A DNA stretch of 64,000 bases from Cornus controversa (GCA_026545225.1 CM048853.1:19551255-19615254), one strand, 5' to 3'; shown: positions 1 to 11,509, numbered from the stretch's first letter. A program made the numbers and translations. Notes: generated from the letters alone by a model not told the origin.

Positions 1-1480
1 TCCTTATTTCATCAAACACTAACATTTTTTTGAAAGGACTTTTTGAATTTAAAAACCCATTTCAATCTCCCAGGAAATTCTTCTAAACGGCCCGAAGTCT
101 TTACACATTTTTTATATAACAGAGAGTTTGATATACTTTACTATATATATATATATATAATAATGAGTGGGCGGTTGTTTCATTCCAAAAGGTAAAACAA
201 TTCAGTACAAAGGAAAAAGAGGGCATACCCTCTTATGAGATCAACAATAAAAGATTGAATACATCCATTTCTAATATGAATGAAAAATAAACATAGACTT
301 CCTAAAACGATCTATCAATAAATTAGAAAGTCCACTTGAAGAGATGTAGAAGTTGCATCAAGAACATTTTGGGTATCACCCCCCAAAAGTTACGCAGCCC
401 AAATTCTAGTTGCAACATCCGTCTATTACAAAAATAAGCTATGGATTATCATCTGACCGGCATTTTTCCAAAACAATGCTACCCTAATTTTTTGCAACGT
501 GCTTTGCTCATCCGCCATACAACCTAAAAAGTTTTTTTTTTTGTTTTTGTTTTTGTTTTTGAAAGAGTGAACTCAAACAACTCAATAGGTTCCCGGTGTT
601 TATTGAAAAATAGATAACCTTTTGCCGAAACATTTGTAGTAAAAGAATAATTTTAGTAAAAGAATAAATTTAGCAATTTTAAAAATTCAACTGAATAATT
701 GTCACTTCTAAATACACCAATGTTATGATCTAATTACGTTCTTATTTAAAGGTTAATTAATTAATCCATCAACTTTGACTTAAATAGTAAAACAAATCAC
801 CATATGCAAGGTTTCAAAACAAATCCATGAATATATATATATATAAAATAAAGGAGTCACCTATTTGATTAATCCATGTACATCATAGAAGCATTAGAAT
901 AGTAATTCAAATCTAATAATTCATTTAATCGATATACCAATTATACTCTTTAAGCTAGGAAACTCTCTGGAGAGGATCAAAATCACCATAAGAATGCAAT
1001 AATTTTTTTTTTCAAGACACATTTTGTATTCAAAAGGTCATATCTTGGAATTGATACTCAACCATTAATACCATCCCAAGCTCCTATCACGATTCCACTG
1101 TGCAATTTTAATTACATGTGGGTGCATAATTTTACAATTCAATTGGTATACTGACTTCTATAAAGTGGTAGAAGAGAAAACTTAGAGAATAGGAAAATGC
1201 TCATCTTAACTCTATCCCTCAAACTTATGGATTAACAATTTTAGCGTCTAGCATCCTTATTTCAGCAAGATGAGTCATATACTTTTCATGAGATTTCTTT
1301 TCCTGGTCTAGCTACCGCAATACCCAATAAATACCTCAAATCTCATAAATTATTGATATTAAAATTCCTGCCCAAGTTGGCCCAGATCTCTCCCTCTCAC
1401 AAAGATATCAACTAAGGGTGGTAAATTTTGTCCAAACCCATGCAACTGCCCGAACCTATCGTTAATTAATGACGTGTTGG
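1..1480. other. AT-rich DNA without a recognisable gene
   Basis: No coding region, RNA gene or transposon terminus is recognised here. The stretch is AT-rich with homopolymer runs (poly-T near 530-560) and short TA runs (about 146-160 and 833-844). The minus-strand reading of about 150-520 has a gene-tail or LINE-tail feel, but no family could be named from it. Confidence 0.5.
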
Positions 1481-3685
1481 TTGATGTAAATCGAATTTTT
1501 TATTATTATTATTATTATTTTATTTATTTAGTTTCTGAATTAGAATTATAAATAGATATGCATATATTTTATTCGTGATTTGCATATGTGGGGACTTGTT
1601 TAGAGGTCCAAAGAGTTTTTTTGAGTCATTTTGAGATTTTGGGTTGTCGGGGTTTGGGACACGAATCAGGTGAGCCCTGGAAACCAAATATTTTTTCAAA
1701 ATTTTTTTTTTATTTTATTTTATAAAATTAGAAATGTTATAAGAGATAAGGAGTTGATTGCATGTTACCGGTGAAGAGAAGTTTGTTCTACGTGGCGAGG
1801 TCGTCGTTTTGAACCAAACAAAGCTAGGTTTGAATGACTTTTGAGTTGGTGGATTTGATGGTTTACTAGAGATTTAATCCCTTGAGGTAGGGAGTGTATG
1901 TTGTGTCTTTCAATACAAGTTATATTCCATCTTAATGCATAAAATGTGAAGCTTTTATGTTATATATGAGAATTTGGGATATTATGATGAAATTCATGTC
2001 TGAAATGGTGTTTTAAAAGTGCTTTTGTTTGATGAAAATGACATGAATTGTGTTATGGAGAGTAAGAATTTTATTTATATGTTTTATGTGATATATATTG
2101 CATATGTTAAGACATTTGGTGTAAGGAAATGCCATGTGGTAGAATTAAGGTTTCCATATTAATTGTGTTGAAGTGGTTGAATTGCATGTGTCGATTATGG
2201 TTCATTGCATGACACGCTAGAAATGAACCTATGGCATGAAATAGATGCATTACATCAGAGATTTGTGCATGTGTATGCTAAATGTGATATGTTTAGTGTA
2301 TGGGGGATTTTTTGAAAAGTGACTTATGAGGAAAGTAAAGAGGGAAAAGATCCTTCAGGATTGAAAGACCTCAAAATTGTGCAAGAGAGTTTGTTACCTG
2401 TGGGTTAGTAGCCCGAAAATAACTATAGATTAGTATGGGGGTATAAACACGTATTAGAGTGTGCGAGTGTGAGCACAATTCTGGGAGAAAAATGTGATTC
2501 TGGGTTGGATTTTATGTTCGAATTGGTTATTATCCTATTGATATGTGTATGACGCTTTTGTGCTATAGAGCATGTGGTAAATTGAGTAGTTGACTTGTCA
2601 TATATTGTAATGTTTATGCTATATAGATGCAACTTTGTGGCTTTTTGACTAGAACGCTAGGAAGTATGACACGTGGTTGTGCTATGCATTGATGATTATG
2701 GTTATGTATTAGTATGAAATGAGGAACTTGAGTGGATTTCATAACATGTATTGTGAGCGCGTTGAACTTTGCTCATCCTCTTACATTAACAATTTCAGGT
2801 CATGGAAAGGAAATAGCCAATGGTAACCAACCTTGAGTTGGATATAAAGTTAGAAGAACTCTTTTTAGTTATTTTTGTTGTATTTGCACGTCTAAGATGT
2901 GGACATAGGGCTTTTAGTCATGTATAACGAGATTCTATTTTTGAGAATTTTATATAGGTATACATCCCTCAAAAGTTGGTTTTTTGGACAAGAAAGTTCA
3001 TATATAAATCAAGCATGTTCCAATTAAAAAGTGTTTTTATGATTTAGTTGGTGTTTATGTATGTTATGGTTGTATATAGATATGGATAGATGAATGCTAG
3101 GCTTTACAGATGGTTTGATACACTTAAATAGGTGTTTGAACTGATCTAGGGAGATTTGGTCACTCGATAGGGGCCTATCAGCCGGCTGGCTGAATTTGGA
3201 ACCTTAACCCGAGAGTTGAGAGTTTTGGAGTCAGGAAAACCATCGTTTTGGCAGATCGAAATTGGATTTTAGATTGCCGAAACATAGCCATCAGCCAACC
3301 AGTAAATGTATCAGCTGTCTGGTTGAATTGGAAGTTTAAAACCCTGAGAGTTTGGAAAACTAGGATCAGGGAACCCATCATTTTGGTCGACTGGAAGTAG
3401 GCTTCAACTGACCCAAACAGACCCTTTCAGCCAGCCAAATAAATGATCAGTCGTTAGAAACTGGGCTGAAATGGGACAACTTGTTTTATTATTGGAACTA
3501 GGGTGGTGATACATAAAGCTGGTGTAGGACCATTAGATTGAGTTGTTAGCTTCATTATGAGGTTTCGTGAGCTTTCATGACAAGTAAGGTAATAGAGAAT
3601 GGTCAATGGTGAAAGTGTTGATGTGTAACCTTCCTCACCCTTGATTTCTTGTACCATTCTGGGTATGAGAATTCTGGGTGTGACA
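1481..3685 (+). repeat. Decayed 5' LTR of a Ty3/gypsy element (element C); left end not found
   Basis: The right boundary is supported: the stretch ends TGTGACA at 3685 and is followed two bases later by a degenerate initiator-Met primer-binding site. A gag start of the MPPRRGRG type follows about 200 bp further on. The left boundary is arbitrary because no matching TGTCAC-type terminus is seen, so the LTR may be truncated. Positions 3170-3460 repeat the words CAGCCGGCTGGCTG, CAGCTGTCTGG and CAGCCAGCC. These are palindromic or near-palindromic and resemble in style the arrays in the other elements here. Confidence 0.5.
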
Positions 3686-3689
3686 GAAA

Positions 3690-3701
3690 TGTTATAAGAG
3701 C
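3690..3701 (+). other. Degenerate primer-binding site (initiator tRNA-Met type)
   Basis: The 12-mer TGTTATAAGAGC differs at two positions from TGGTATCAGAGC, the usual plant PBS complementary to initiator tRNA-Met. It lies directly behind the LTR terminus TGTGACA and before the gag start. Confidence 0.6.
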
Positions 3702-3903
3702 GTTAGGTTTGAACACCTAAGGACAAAGGTTAAGGGTTAATTGTTTGGTGTTAGGTTTAAATATCTAAGGACGTGGGCTAAGGGTTAGAATTATGAAACT
3801 CTTAGGCCTAATGTTGTGTTGAGTGGAATAACATAGTTTTATAAATGCGTAGAGTTGATTAGTTAATGTATATCTGTGATTAATCTCTCTTGCTTATTAG
3901 AAT

Positions 3904-4455
3904 CATGCCACCAAGGAGAGGTCGTGGTAAGAGAGTGGATCCTATTCCACCACCACAACAGATAGATGGGGCTCAGTTAGTAAGAGATATAATAGCTGCT
4001 ATTTAGTTATTGGTTGGAACAGCCAATGAAGGACTGCAAAATCAAGCACAATGAGGGGGAAATAGAGCGATGAAGGCTCTAAAGATGTCTAAAAAGTTAA
4101 ATCCTGTTTGATGGGAAAATAGATCCTATGGCTATAGAGGATTGGCTTGAGCATATATCCAAGGCATTCGATGTGCTAAGGATAGATGAAGATGATTTAA
4201 GAATTTCTATGGTTCCTATTTAGCTGACGGGGGCGGCTGACTTATGGTGGAAGTCCATGACCCATATTCATGCAGCGAGGGACATGGAATGGAAAACTTT
4301 TTGGAGGTTGTTCCTTGAGAAATATCTTTCAGATACAGTGAAGGAAGCAATGCAGAATAAATTCATACACTTAATTCAGGGAGGAATGAGTGTGATGGAA
4401 TATGAGAACAAATTCACATCTTTGTCTTGATATATACCGAAGTTGGTGGCAAATG
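3904..4455 (+). pseudogene. Broken gag of a Ty3/gypsy (Tekay/Del-like) element
   Basis: From ATG 3904 the reading starts MPPRRGRGKRVDPIPP, a common start of chromovirus-type gag. After frame changes and stops it continues with the gag core, for example DWLEHISKAF and GAADLWWKS, then FWRLFLEKYL and IQGGMSVMEYENKF. The gag shell normally packages element RNA into virus-like particles. It is dead here: in-frame stops occur at about 4003, 4219 and 4428 and there are shifts near 4050-4115. At about 4450 the homology switches abruptly to an Athila-type gag, so this is the 5' half of a chimeric element. Confidence 0.7.
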
Positions 4456-5976
4456 ATGTGTGTTCATTATGGTCTAGTCCTTCACATTATATAAAGGATT
4501 GCCCTCATGCGGGGCAATACCTTGAATTCTCACATGAGCAAGCAAATGCACTCTACTCTAGGCCGGGCCAAGTATCATATCAAGGCTCTTATACTCCCGG
4601 ATGGAGAGATCAAAATCAATTCCAATATGGGAACCAAGGCCAATATCAAGGACCTCAGGGACCACATAGACATCAAGGTCAATCTCAATTCCAACCTAGA
4701 CCTTATCAACCCAACTCAAATTCAAGCTTCTACTACACTCCCAACCAACCACCTTCTCGAAACCCAAGTTTTGAGGAAAATGTTTTGGCTGCTTTAGGCA
4801 ATATTAAAAGTAATACTCAAAAGATCAACGCCCACTCATAATCTATTGCAAAGATAGAGTCCCAATTGGGATAGCTAGCTAATGCAATGAATCGTAGAGA
4901 GGGTGGAAAGTTGTCGAGCCAAACGGTGGCAAACCCGAATGGAGTTCAAGTAATTGATAATGCTTCTCATTCATTGGAGTTCAACAAAGAACAAGCTCAA
5001 TTAATTACTACTCTAAGGAGTGGTAGAGTGATAGAAAATTCGGTGGACAAGATAAGAGAGAAAGAATGTGAGCATCCGATAAATCCAAATAGTCCCATTT
5101 TAATCCAAAAGATCTTCTAATAAATCCAAAAGAGTTCTCTAATAATCCAAAAGATAAAGGAAAGGAGAAGATCATTGAAGCTAAATTCTCATCGATTCCA
5201 ATTCAAGAGGCTTTATATGAACCTCCTATTCCCTTTCCTCAAAGATTAAGGGAACCAACTCAATTTGAAAAACAAGGAGAGAAATTTCAAGATATGATAG
5301 AGATCTTCAAACAAGTAAAAATCAATCTTCCTCTTCTTGATGTTATAAAACAAATTCCCTCCTATACTAAATTTTTAAAGGACTTATGCACTCAAAAGCG
5401 TAATTTAGGAACTCTGTTCCTAAGAAAGTCCAATTAATTGAGCAAGTGAGTTCAATTCTCTAAAATAACACCCCTCCAAAGTTCAAGGATCCGGGTGCTC
5501 CAACAATCTCATGTGTCATTGGTGACCATGAATTCAAAGGAGCCCTCCTTGACTTGCAAGAAAATGTTAACTTACTTCCTTATTCGGTTTATGAAAAGTT
5601 AGAGTTAGGAGAGCTTAAGCCGACTACAGTTGTGTTGCAATTTGCCGACTGTTCGGTGAGGCAACCACGTGGGATAATTGAGGATGTTCTCATCAAAGTG
5701 GAAAAATTCTATTTCCCAGTGGACTTCATTGTCCTTGATACCGAGCCTATCCAAGATCCTACAAAGCATATTCCGATCTTTCCAGGTCGCCCATTCTTGG
5801 CTACGGCTAACGCTTGCATTAATTGTCGTGCCGAGGTGATGGACATCTCCTTTGGGAATATGACTGTTAGGATGGATACCTTTGACGCATCTCATTATAC
5901 TGCCAATCAAGAGAGCGAATGCTTTGAGTTAGGTATTGTGCATGAACTTGTGCACACATCTCGCCGTAGATGGTAA
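4456..5976 (+). pseudogene. Broken Athila-type gag C-terminus and protease
   Basis: The first part reads SPSHYIKDCPHAGQYLEF, followed by a Q/P/Y/N-rich linker. This is the degenerate zinc-knuckle and linker of Athila gag, where elements A and B have [20 protein letters not shown]. The section 5500-5976 matches the aspartic protease region of B (NLLPYSVYEKLELGELKPTT). The active-site motif is damaged: DLQEN stands where B has DLGAS. Stops at about 4839 and 4872 and at least one frameshift before 5554 make it non-functional. RT, RNase H and integrase are absent; the sequence passes straight to the palindrome array at 6150. Confidence 0.75.
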
Positions 5977-6149
5977 ACTTGACAACAACTTTCACAATCC
6001 TATCATGTTACGTGTGACCCCTTCAAATCCAAAAAGGAATGTATCTAAACATTTTTGAAGTATTTGAGTGTGAGAGGTGTGACTTGAGGGTGTAACTTAA
6101 ATTTTTTCACACTTGGGAAAAATTTGCAAACTTACAGTCAAAGAAAGTT

Positions 6150-6371
6150 TTGATGCATCGAAGTCCCTAGTTTGATGCATCGCAGTTTCGATGCATCGAC
6201 ATTAGCATCGATGCATCAATCTTTAAATGTCCCATTTTTCTGCAAATTCCAGCAGCTTCCGCACCTTATGTCGATAGATGGTCGATGCATCGATAACTTT
6301 GATACATCAAAACCTCTAGTTCGATGCATCGACAGCGACGATGCATCGAGGTAGCCACTTCGATGCATCGC
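6150..6371. repeat. Array of about nine CGATGCATCG palindromes
   Basis: Copies start near 6152, 6174, 6190, 6210, 6284, 6301 (degenerate), 6323, 6340 and 6362. Spacing is mostly 16-22 bp. The core CGATGCATCG is a perfect 10-bp palindrome and most copies keep both halves. The array takes the position that CGATCAATCG-type arrays have in elements A and B, between the end of pol and the third-ORF leader. Confidence 0.85.
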
Positions 6372-6480
6372 ACAGAGTCACGTGACTGCGTATGCAGTCA
6401 CTTATTATTCAAACCCCTCGTCTTTCCCTCTCATTTCTCCCTCTTTCTCTCACGACTCTTTCTTCTCTCTCTCGTTCGAA
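6372..6480 (+). promoter_or_regulatory. Candidate internal promoter: CACGTG, TATTCAAACC-like box, CT-rich leader
   Basis: Directly after the palindrome array come CACGTG (about 6378), a TTATTCAAACCCC box (about 6405) and a CT-rich leader containing TTCCCTCTCATTTC (about 6423). Elements A and B have the same order at the same distances (array end to box about 30-32 bp) in front of their third ORF, though their palindrome sequence differs. No third ORF survives downstream here. Confidence 0.45.
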
Positions 6481-7100
6481 TCCACAAAGAACACCCCCAC
6501 CACCACCAAGCTCCAAAACCGCCCGTTTAAATCTACATTCGGGCATCCATGAAGGTGATTCCACGTTTGGACAGCTGGGCTTAACCCAGTTGTGTTTTAC
6601 TAGGTACACACCCTATTCGGGATTTTTGACTTTTTATTCTTATTTTGTGAACTTATTGGTGGTATAGTTTATTGATTTGAGGCTATAGGGTGAAGTTTGG
6701 GGGAAGTTGTGACCATTTTGATTTCATTCGAGTTTAGGAGTCCATTTGAAGCATTGTTGTTAAGTTTTGAAAGGGTTAGCCACTCTTACTAGGAGCTGCC
6801 AGAACTGAGACTTCCCAACCAGTTGTGAAGACTTCCCTTGCCATATTTCTCTATATCTATATAGCTATGGTCCGAAACAAAGCCCATATGGGAGTACTTC
6901 GGGATGTCCCAAATCAACATTTCTGGAAACTCTCACGAGACTATATTCGTCCACTAGGGGGAACCTAGGGGTTTAAAGGCTTGTTGCATATGCTAAATGC
7001 AATCGTTTCTCCCACGAAAGTGGAGTTGGGTAGTTTAGTTAGTATTAGTTAGTTTTCTTTGTTTTAGTTTTGTTTTATTCTATTGCTAAAGGACTAGAAA

Positions 7101-8592
7101 TATGTAATTTTGGGGATGTGATCGACGTTGAATGTTACGCATTCTAGCCTCTTAACTTGCATATTTTATTCTCTTAGTATAGATTATTTTGTGATTTTAC
7201 TTCGTTTTAGTATTTTCTGTATTTTCAGGGCCTTAATGATTATTTCAGTTAAAACCATGATTTTGGGCTTTTAAAGATGACATGCAAAAGGGTTAGATGA
7301 AGCCTACATCAAAGGAATCCATTCGACTCCATATTTTAATTCAAATCAGCTCAAGGAAAAGGTCCAAGAGAATTACAACGGCTTAAGAAGGTTACGGGCC
7401 TAAAGCCCAATTTTGCGCTTCATACAATTTTAATCCCGTTTTGGAAAATGGACCAGAAGTCTTATTTTTGAGCCTCAAATCAACTTAATTTTCATTTTAA
7501 TTGAACAGAATTCGATTCTGGACACTTTTGTATTTCACAAAAATTTCGTGAATTGGACTTCTAGTGGGTCAAACGTTGTGCCGAACGTTAGTAGAAAAAC
7601 CCACCTATTTAGTGCTGCGGAAAAACCTAATTGGATTAGGACTTTGGTGTATTCTCTTGGTACATAAAGTGACGAATTGAAGGCTGTTTAAGGGAGTCTT
7701 GGAGAGCTTTTGGGACATAATTGAAGACATACTTTGCAAAGCTTTGGAGTGGAGAATCATTGGAGAACGAAGTCTTGCGCGTAATTCTTGAAGATGATGC
7801 CTTCTTCCTCAACCGTCGAAGCTTCTTCTTCTACCATGAGTAGCTTGTTCATCTACTAGGATTTTGATGTAGCCCTAACTAAGCATCAATGGTTTGATTG
7901 TTTTAATTATTGGGGACCTTTATATACATGCATAGATTATGTAATTTAGAGGATTCTTATTATAGAATTGAGCTATAAAAGTCTTACAAATTGAGTTTCA
8001 ATGATTTCTTATCTTGTCTTAGATATTTAGTTGTTGTTATTGAACTCAATCTCTCTTATTTTCTGTGATAATGAGAGTGATTGTTACACAATGGTAATCA
8101 CTGAATATATCATTATACGCTTTGATGGAATATGCCTAGAGAAGATGGACCATACTGCACCCTAGATTAGAGTAGTTAGGCAGATGACTCATGCCAATCG
8201 AAGATAGTCTATGACTTAGCCTTAATCATATGTTATCTTCTTGACGGATGAAGGTAATCTTGTAGCCACCGACACCACTTATGTATGATATAATTTTCCA
8301 TAGTTAATTCAATTGACCATTGATTGTGATGTTAGTGGTGAAGTCAAATACCCTAGATTTATCCCATATTTTCTACACTCTCTATTTACTTTTGCTTTAC
8401 TTTATTTGTTTCTTTAATTAGTTTAAATATAAAAATCAGAATCTCTTTCTTTTAAAATTTAATTAGAATTAATTCCATACCAACTCATTCAGACCATAAT
8501 CCCTAAGGTTCGACACCCCTTTCGATAGCCTTATTTTGTAAGGAATTCGTTCTATTTGAAATGTGGTAATTTTAATTGATACACTCATAACA
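7101..8592 (+). repeat. Polypurine tract and 3' LTR of the Athila-like part of element C
   Basis: TATGTAATTTTGGGGATG (7101-7118) matches the PPT context of A and B (TATGTAAGTTTGGGGGTG), and the LTR starts TGATCGACG at 7119. Its last 550 bp are clearly homologous to the LTR at 46338-47351, including the GTTCGACACCCC stretch and the final ATTGATACACT words. The end is placed at the CA of 8592, with one or two bases of uncertainty. The LTR itself has no palindrome array. Confidence 0.7.
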
Positions 8593-8689
8593 CACGATCA
8601 AAATTGTACATTCCATTCGATGTATGTATATGAGACGGACATTTAAGAACTGAGTCACATTTCAATTGTATTATGCATGTTATAGGAAT

Positions 8690-8945
8690 GATGGGGGGAC
8701 ACGTGCCCAAAAATGTCTATTTTGACTTTAAGATGTGAATAATGGGGGGGACACATGCCCAAAAGTGTCCATTTTGAATTTAAGATGTAAATGATGGGGG
8801 GACACGTGCCCAAAAGTGTTCATTTTAAATTTAAGATTTGAATGATGGGGGGACACGTGTGCAAAAGTGTCCATTTTAAATTTAAGATGTGAATGATGGG
8901 GGGACACGTGCCCAAAAGTGTCCATTTGAACTTAAGATGTGAATG
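8690..8945. repeat. Tandem repeat, about 5 x 52 bp, each with a GGACAC/GTGTCC hairpin
   Basis: Five consecutive units carry GGGGGGACACGTGCCCAAAA followed by GTGTCCATTT. Within each unit GGACAC and GTGTCC are inverted around a 10-base loop and overlap a G-box CACGTG (CACATG in the second unit). Element E has a single unit of the same sequence at about 10738-10775, so the expansion is specific to this copy. Confidence 0.85.
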
Positions 8946-9082
8946 ATATATGAGACTAAATTATATTTGATTGGAGATTGATAATTTTCATGATAAACAA
9001 TAAAAAATTTGAATTTGTAAGGGTATTATGATTGTATATAAGAGAGGTTGATCTCAGGGTTCACACCTCAGTTCTCCGGAAT

Positions 9083-9528
9083 CGGGGCGCAACATCATAG
9101 TACCTAAGCGTGATGTCAATGTGGTTAAGGTCGTTCACAGGGTTAAGTGAATGGGCTCACACTTGGGATTCGGGTCGGTCCGGGGGAGTCCTGGTGGTCC
9201 GAATTTTGGGGCGTGTGGTGACCCTTGTAGGCGGGTGTGATGTGGGCGAGTGCGAGACATTGGGTGAGCTACCACACTGGCAGGCTACAGGATACTCAAT
9301 CCCACATCGCCTGGGTGTGGAATGGGAAAGTATTATATGTATGTTAATCACCCTTCTATAACACAACGCGTTTTAAAGCCGTGATGGTTGTGAACCCACC
9401 AGAACTCCACAATTAAGTGTGCTTAGCTGGGAGTAGTACCAGGATGGGTGACCCCCTAAGAAGTCTCTGATTCGGGAGAACTAAAAGCGGACAATATTGT
9501 GTCGGGATAGGGTGGGGCGTTATAGGAC
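9083..9528 (+). mobile_element. Cassandra-type TRIM fragment (internal region plus 3' LTR)
   Basis: The part 9083-9290 resembles a TRIM internal domain with the characteristic words GTGCGAGACATTGG and GAGCTACCACACTGG. It is followed by CAATCCCACATCGCC, a 5S-like block, AAAGCGGACAATATTGTG and GGGGCGTTATA, the usual order of words in a Cassandra LTR. TRIMs encode no protein and depend on other elements. The 5' LTR is reduced to at most a few bases. Exact termini and TSD could not be fixed. Confidence 0.7.
9388..9470 (+). other. 5S-rRNA-like promoter block within the Cassandra LTR
   Basis: CCACCAGAACTCCACAATTA, then GTGTGCTTAGC, GAGTAGTACC and AGGATGGGTGACCCCC (from 9440) follow the second half of plant 5S rRNA. 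Both the A-box/intermediate region and the C-box region (GGATGGGTGACC) are recognisable. Cassandra elements are known to carry such an RNA polymerase III promoter in the LTR. This is not a 5S gene: the first third is missing and the flanks are TRIM sequence. Confidence 0.8.
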
Positions 9529-9644
9529 ATGAATGTCCAAGTGGAGCTCTTTGTAGCATTTTTGGCCATACTTTTGGATTTTGTGTATGGATTGTATATT
9601 TGGCTATCTATGTCGGCATGTGGGATATGCTAATTTAGCAGGGT

Positions 9645-9765
9645 GAGTGATTACGATGTATCATAAACCCAATAACGATGCATCGTAAATCGTTGGGTGT
9701 TTTGGGTGGAATTCTAGTGGATTTCACAGGATGTTACGCACCTTGTGCGATGCATTGTAATTTGT
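9645..9765. repeat. Degenerate TTACGATGCATCGTAA palindromes
   Basis: Three copies are seen: TTACGATGTATCATAA, AACGATGCATCGTAAA and GTGCGATGCATTGTAA. The core is the same CGATGCATCG as in element C, but within an LTR of a different family (element F) and with arms extended by TTA/TAA. Confidence 0.6.
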
Positions 9766-10246
9766 GACTAGGTGGATTTGAATCAAATTTGGGCATGGAT
9801 TGGGGATACAATGTGTGGCCACGGGCGGGGTCATAATGGATTATTGGGGATACAATGTGTGACCACGGGTGGAGCCATAATGGATTATTGAGGTTGAGTC
9901 ATACGTAAGTAAACGTATGTGGTTAATTATGATTCTGTATTGATTTAGTGATTGAGATAGTGTATTGTAGTTTAATAGATGAAATCGCCCTTGTAATTAC
10001 GAGTAAGCTCTGGAATTTGTTCGAACTTCAATCGGGCATATTTTCTTAATTTTAACTTGAATTTGAGCGTGATTTTTTTTTAATTGAGTATTTTTGGATC
10101 CTCTTTCCAATGGACTAAGTATCATTTCGAAATTCCAAATGCACTTGAAGTTGAGTTCTGGAATTTGAGAGGTTCATGAATGCGAACCGGTGAGACTTTC
10201 ATTGTTCACCCTCGGTTCCCGAGAGTCAAAAATTAGGGCGTGACAG

Positions 10247-10563
10247 GCTTATCGTCTCAAGTTGATCTTGAACTACATATCTTAAAACTTGAGTATTGTT
10301 GTAATTCTACATTCACTATTTGTAGTCCAAGTATAGGGATACTTTCGACATGGGAAGTTAGAGTGATTTGTGGTGAGATTGGTGAGAGATAGCTTGGGTT
10401 TTGGGAAGCCTAAGCTAGTCTCGTGCGAGAGCCATTATTGGTGAGTCCATTGGTGAGAGTAGTTCAGGCCTAGGGAGGTTGTGAACTAAGGACAGAGCTA
10501 GAGTGACTTGTGTGTGAGCTTGGTGAGTAGAGAGTGTGAGTGAGGTGTCATCACAATTGTATA
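10247..10563. other. Spacer between the inverted LTRs F and E
   Basis: There is no gene here. The sequence is GT-rich with repeated GTGAG and TTGGTGAG words. It ends with GTATA (10559-10563), the left target-site duplication of element E. Confidence 0.5.
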
Positions 10564-11509
10564 TGTCACGCCCCGATTCTCGAGGCCCGGAAACCGAGGT
10601 GTGAGCTCCGTGAGATCACCTCACGACCTAACCATCACCTAATCATACAACCTCAATTTCTTATTATTTTCACAAAAATTGGGCATTCCCGTTCTAATAA
10701 ATCAGATCCTGGCATGTTATACCTGCTTTAAATTCATATGGACACTTCTGGGCACGTGTCCCCCCAGCATTTCTACAACATGCATAATACAATCAAAAAT
10801 ACATGTCTGAGTCCTTGAATGTCCGTATTATATACATACATCACATGAATAAAATACAACTGAAGGAACTGAATCAACATAATTGCTCCATACATTTAAT
10901 TCCAAATGTAATGCGTCTATCTATCCATTATCCTGGACATGTATCAGATTCTAAGGAATCTAATTACTACCTCTGCAACTGGAACTATCGATCCCCCTAA
11001 CAAACTTCGTAATCAGCAAAACCTGCAAAACCTGGGAGGGGGTGAGCTCAAAGGCCAAACAAGGTATGTAGAACCATACTATCACTGCAGCAGCAGGTCG
11101 ATCCTCACATATTCTCAAAAACATACACATTTAAATATATCACAATATTTAAATCATGCTCCACCTAGCATACATAAACCAACAATGTATATGACTACTC
11201 TAGCACATATGAACATACAAAATCTACTACACATGACTTATGAAAACCATTTAGAACATGCTCAAAAGCAATACACATCCAACATCAATATGTATACAGA
11301 ACATATATGTCAAAGCATTTACATAAACAATGTAAATTAACAACTACGTCTCCTACTCATCAAGTAGCACGTCTCAAATACAATATAGATGCATTTAAAT
11401 AGAAAAACATGCTTAACAGATAACCACATAAGCATAAGGGTATTTTCACCTTCCACGGTCATAATCCGATACATAATACAAGCATCAAGGCTTGCACATA
11501 CTCTCACTC

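Larger units (their letters stand above)
8593..10246 (-). repeat. Inverted LTR of the same family as element E (element F)
   Basis: Read on the minus strand it starts TGTCACGCCC at 10246, as element E starts at 10564 on the plus strand. The two share further words, including GGGCACGTGTCCCCCC followed by ACATGCATAATACAAT. The two LTR starts face away from each other across a 317-bp spacer. The left end abuts the LTR of element C. A Cassandra-type TRIM is inserted at about 9083-9528. No gag or pol is present. Confidence 0.6.

Noticed and set aside
1..520. 3' end of a LINE or a host gene on the minus strand
   Set aside because: The word composition is suggestive, but no reverse transcriptase or RNase H motif and no poly-A tail with target duplication could be shown.
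8728..8925. Open frame with repeated MDTFGHVSPHH-type units
   Set aside because: It is the antisense reading of the 52-bp tandem repeat. No start context or relative is known, and the unit length is not constantly a multiple of three.
9388..9470. 5S rRNA gene
   Set aside because: Only the second half of 5S rRNA is matched and it sits between Cassandra LTR words, so it is a TRIM promoter block.
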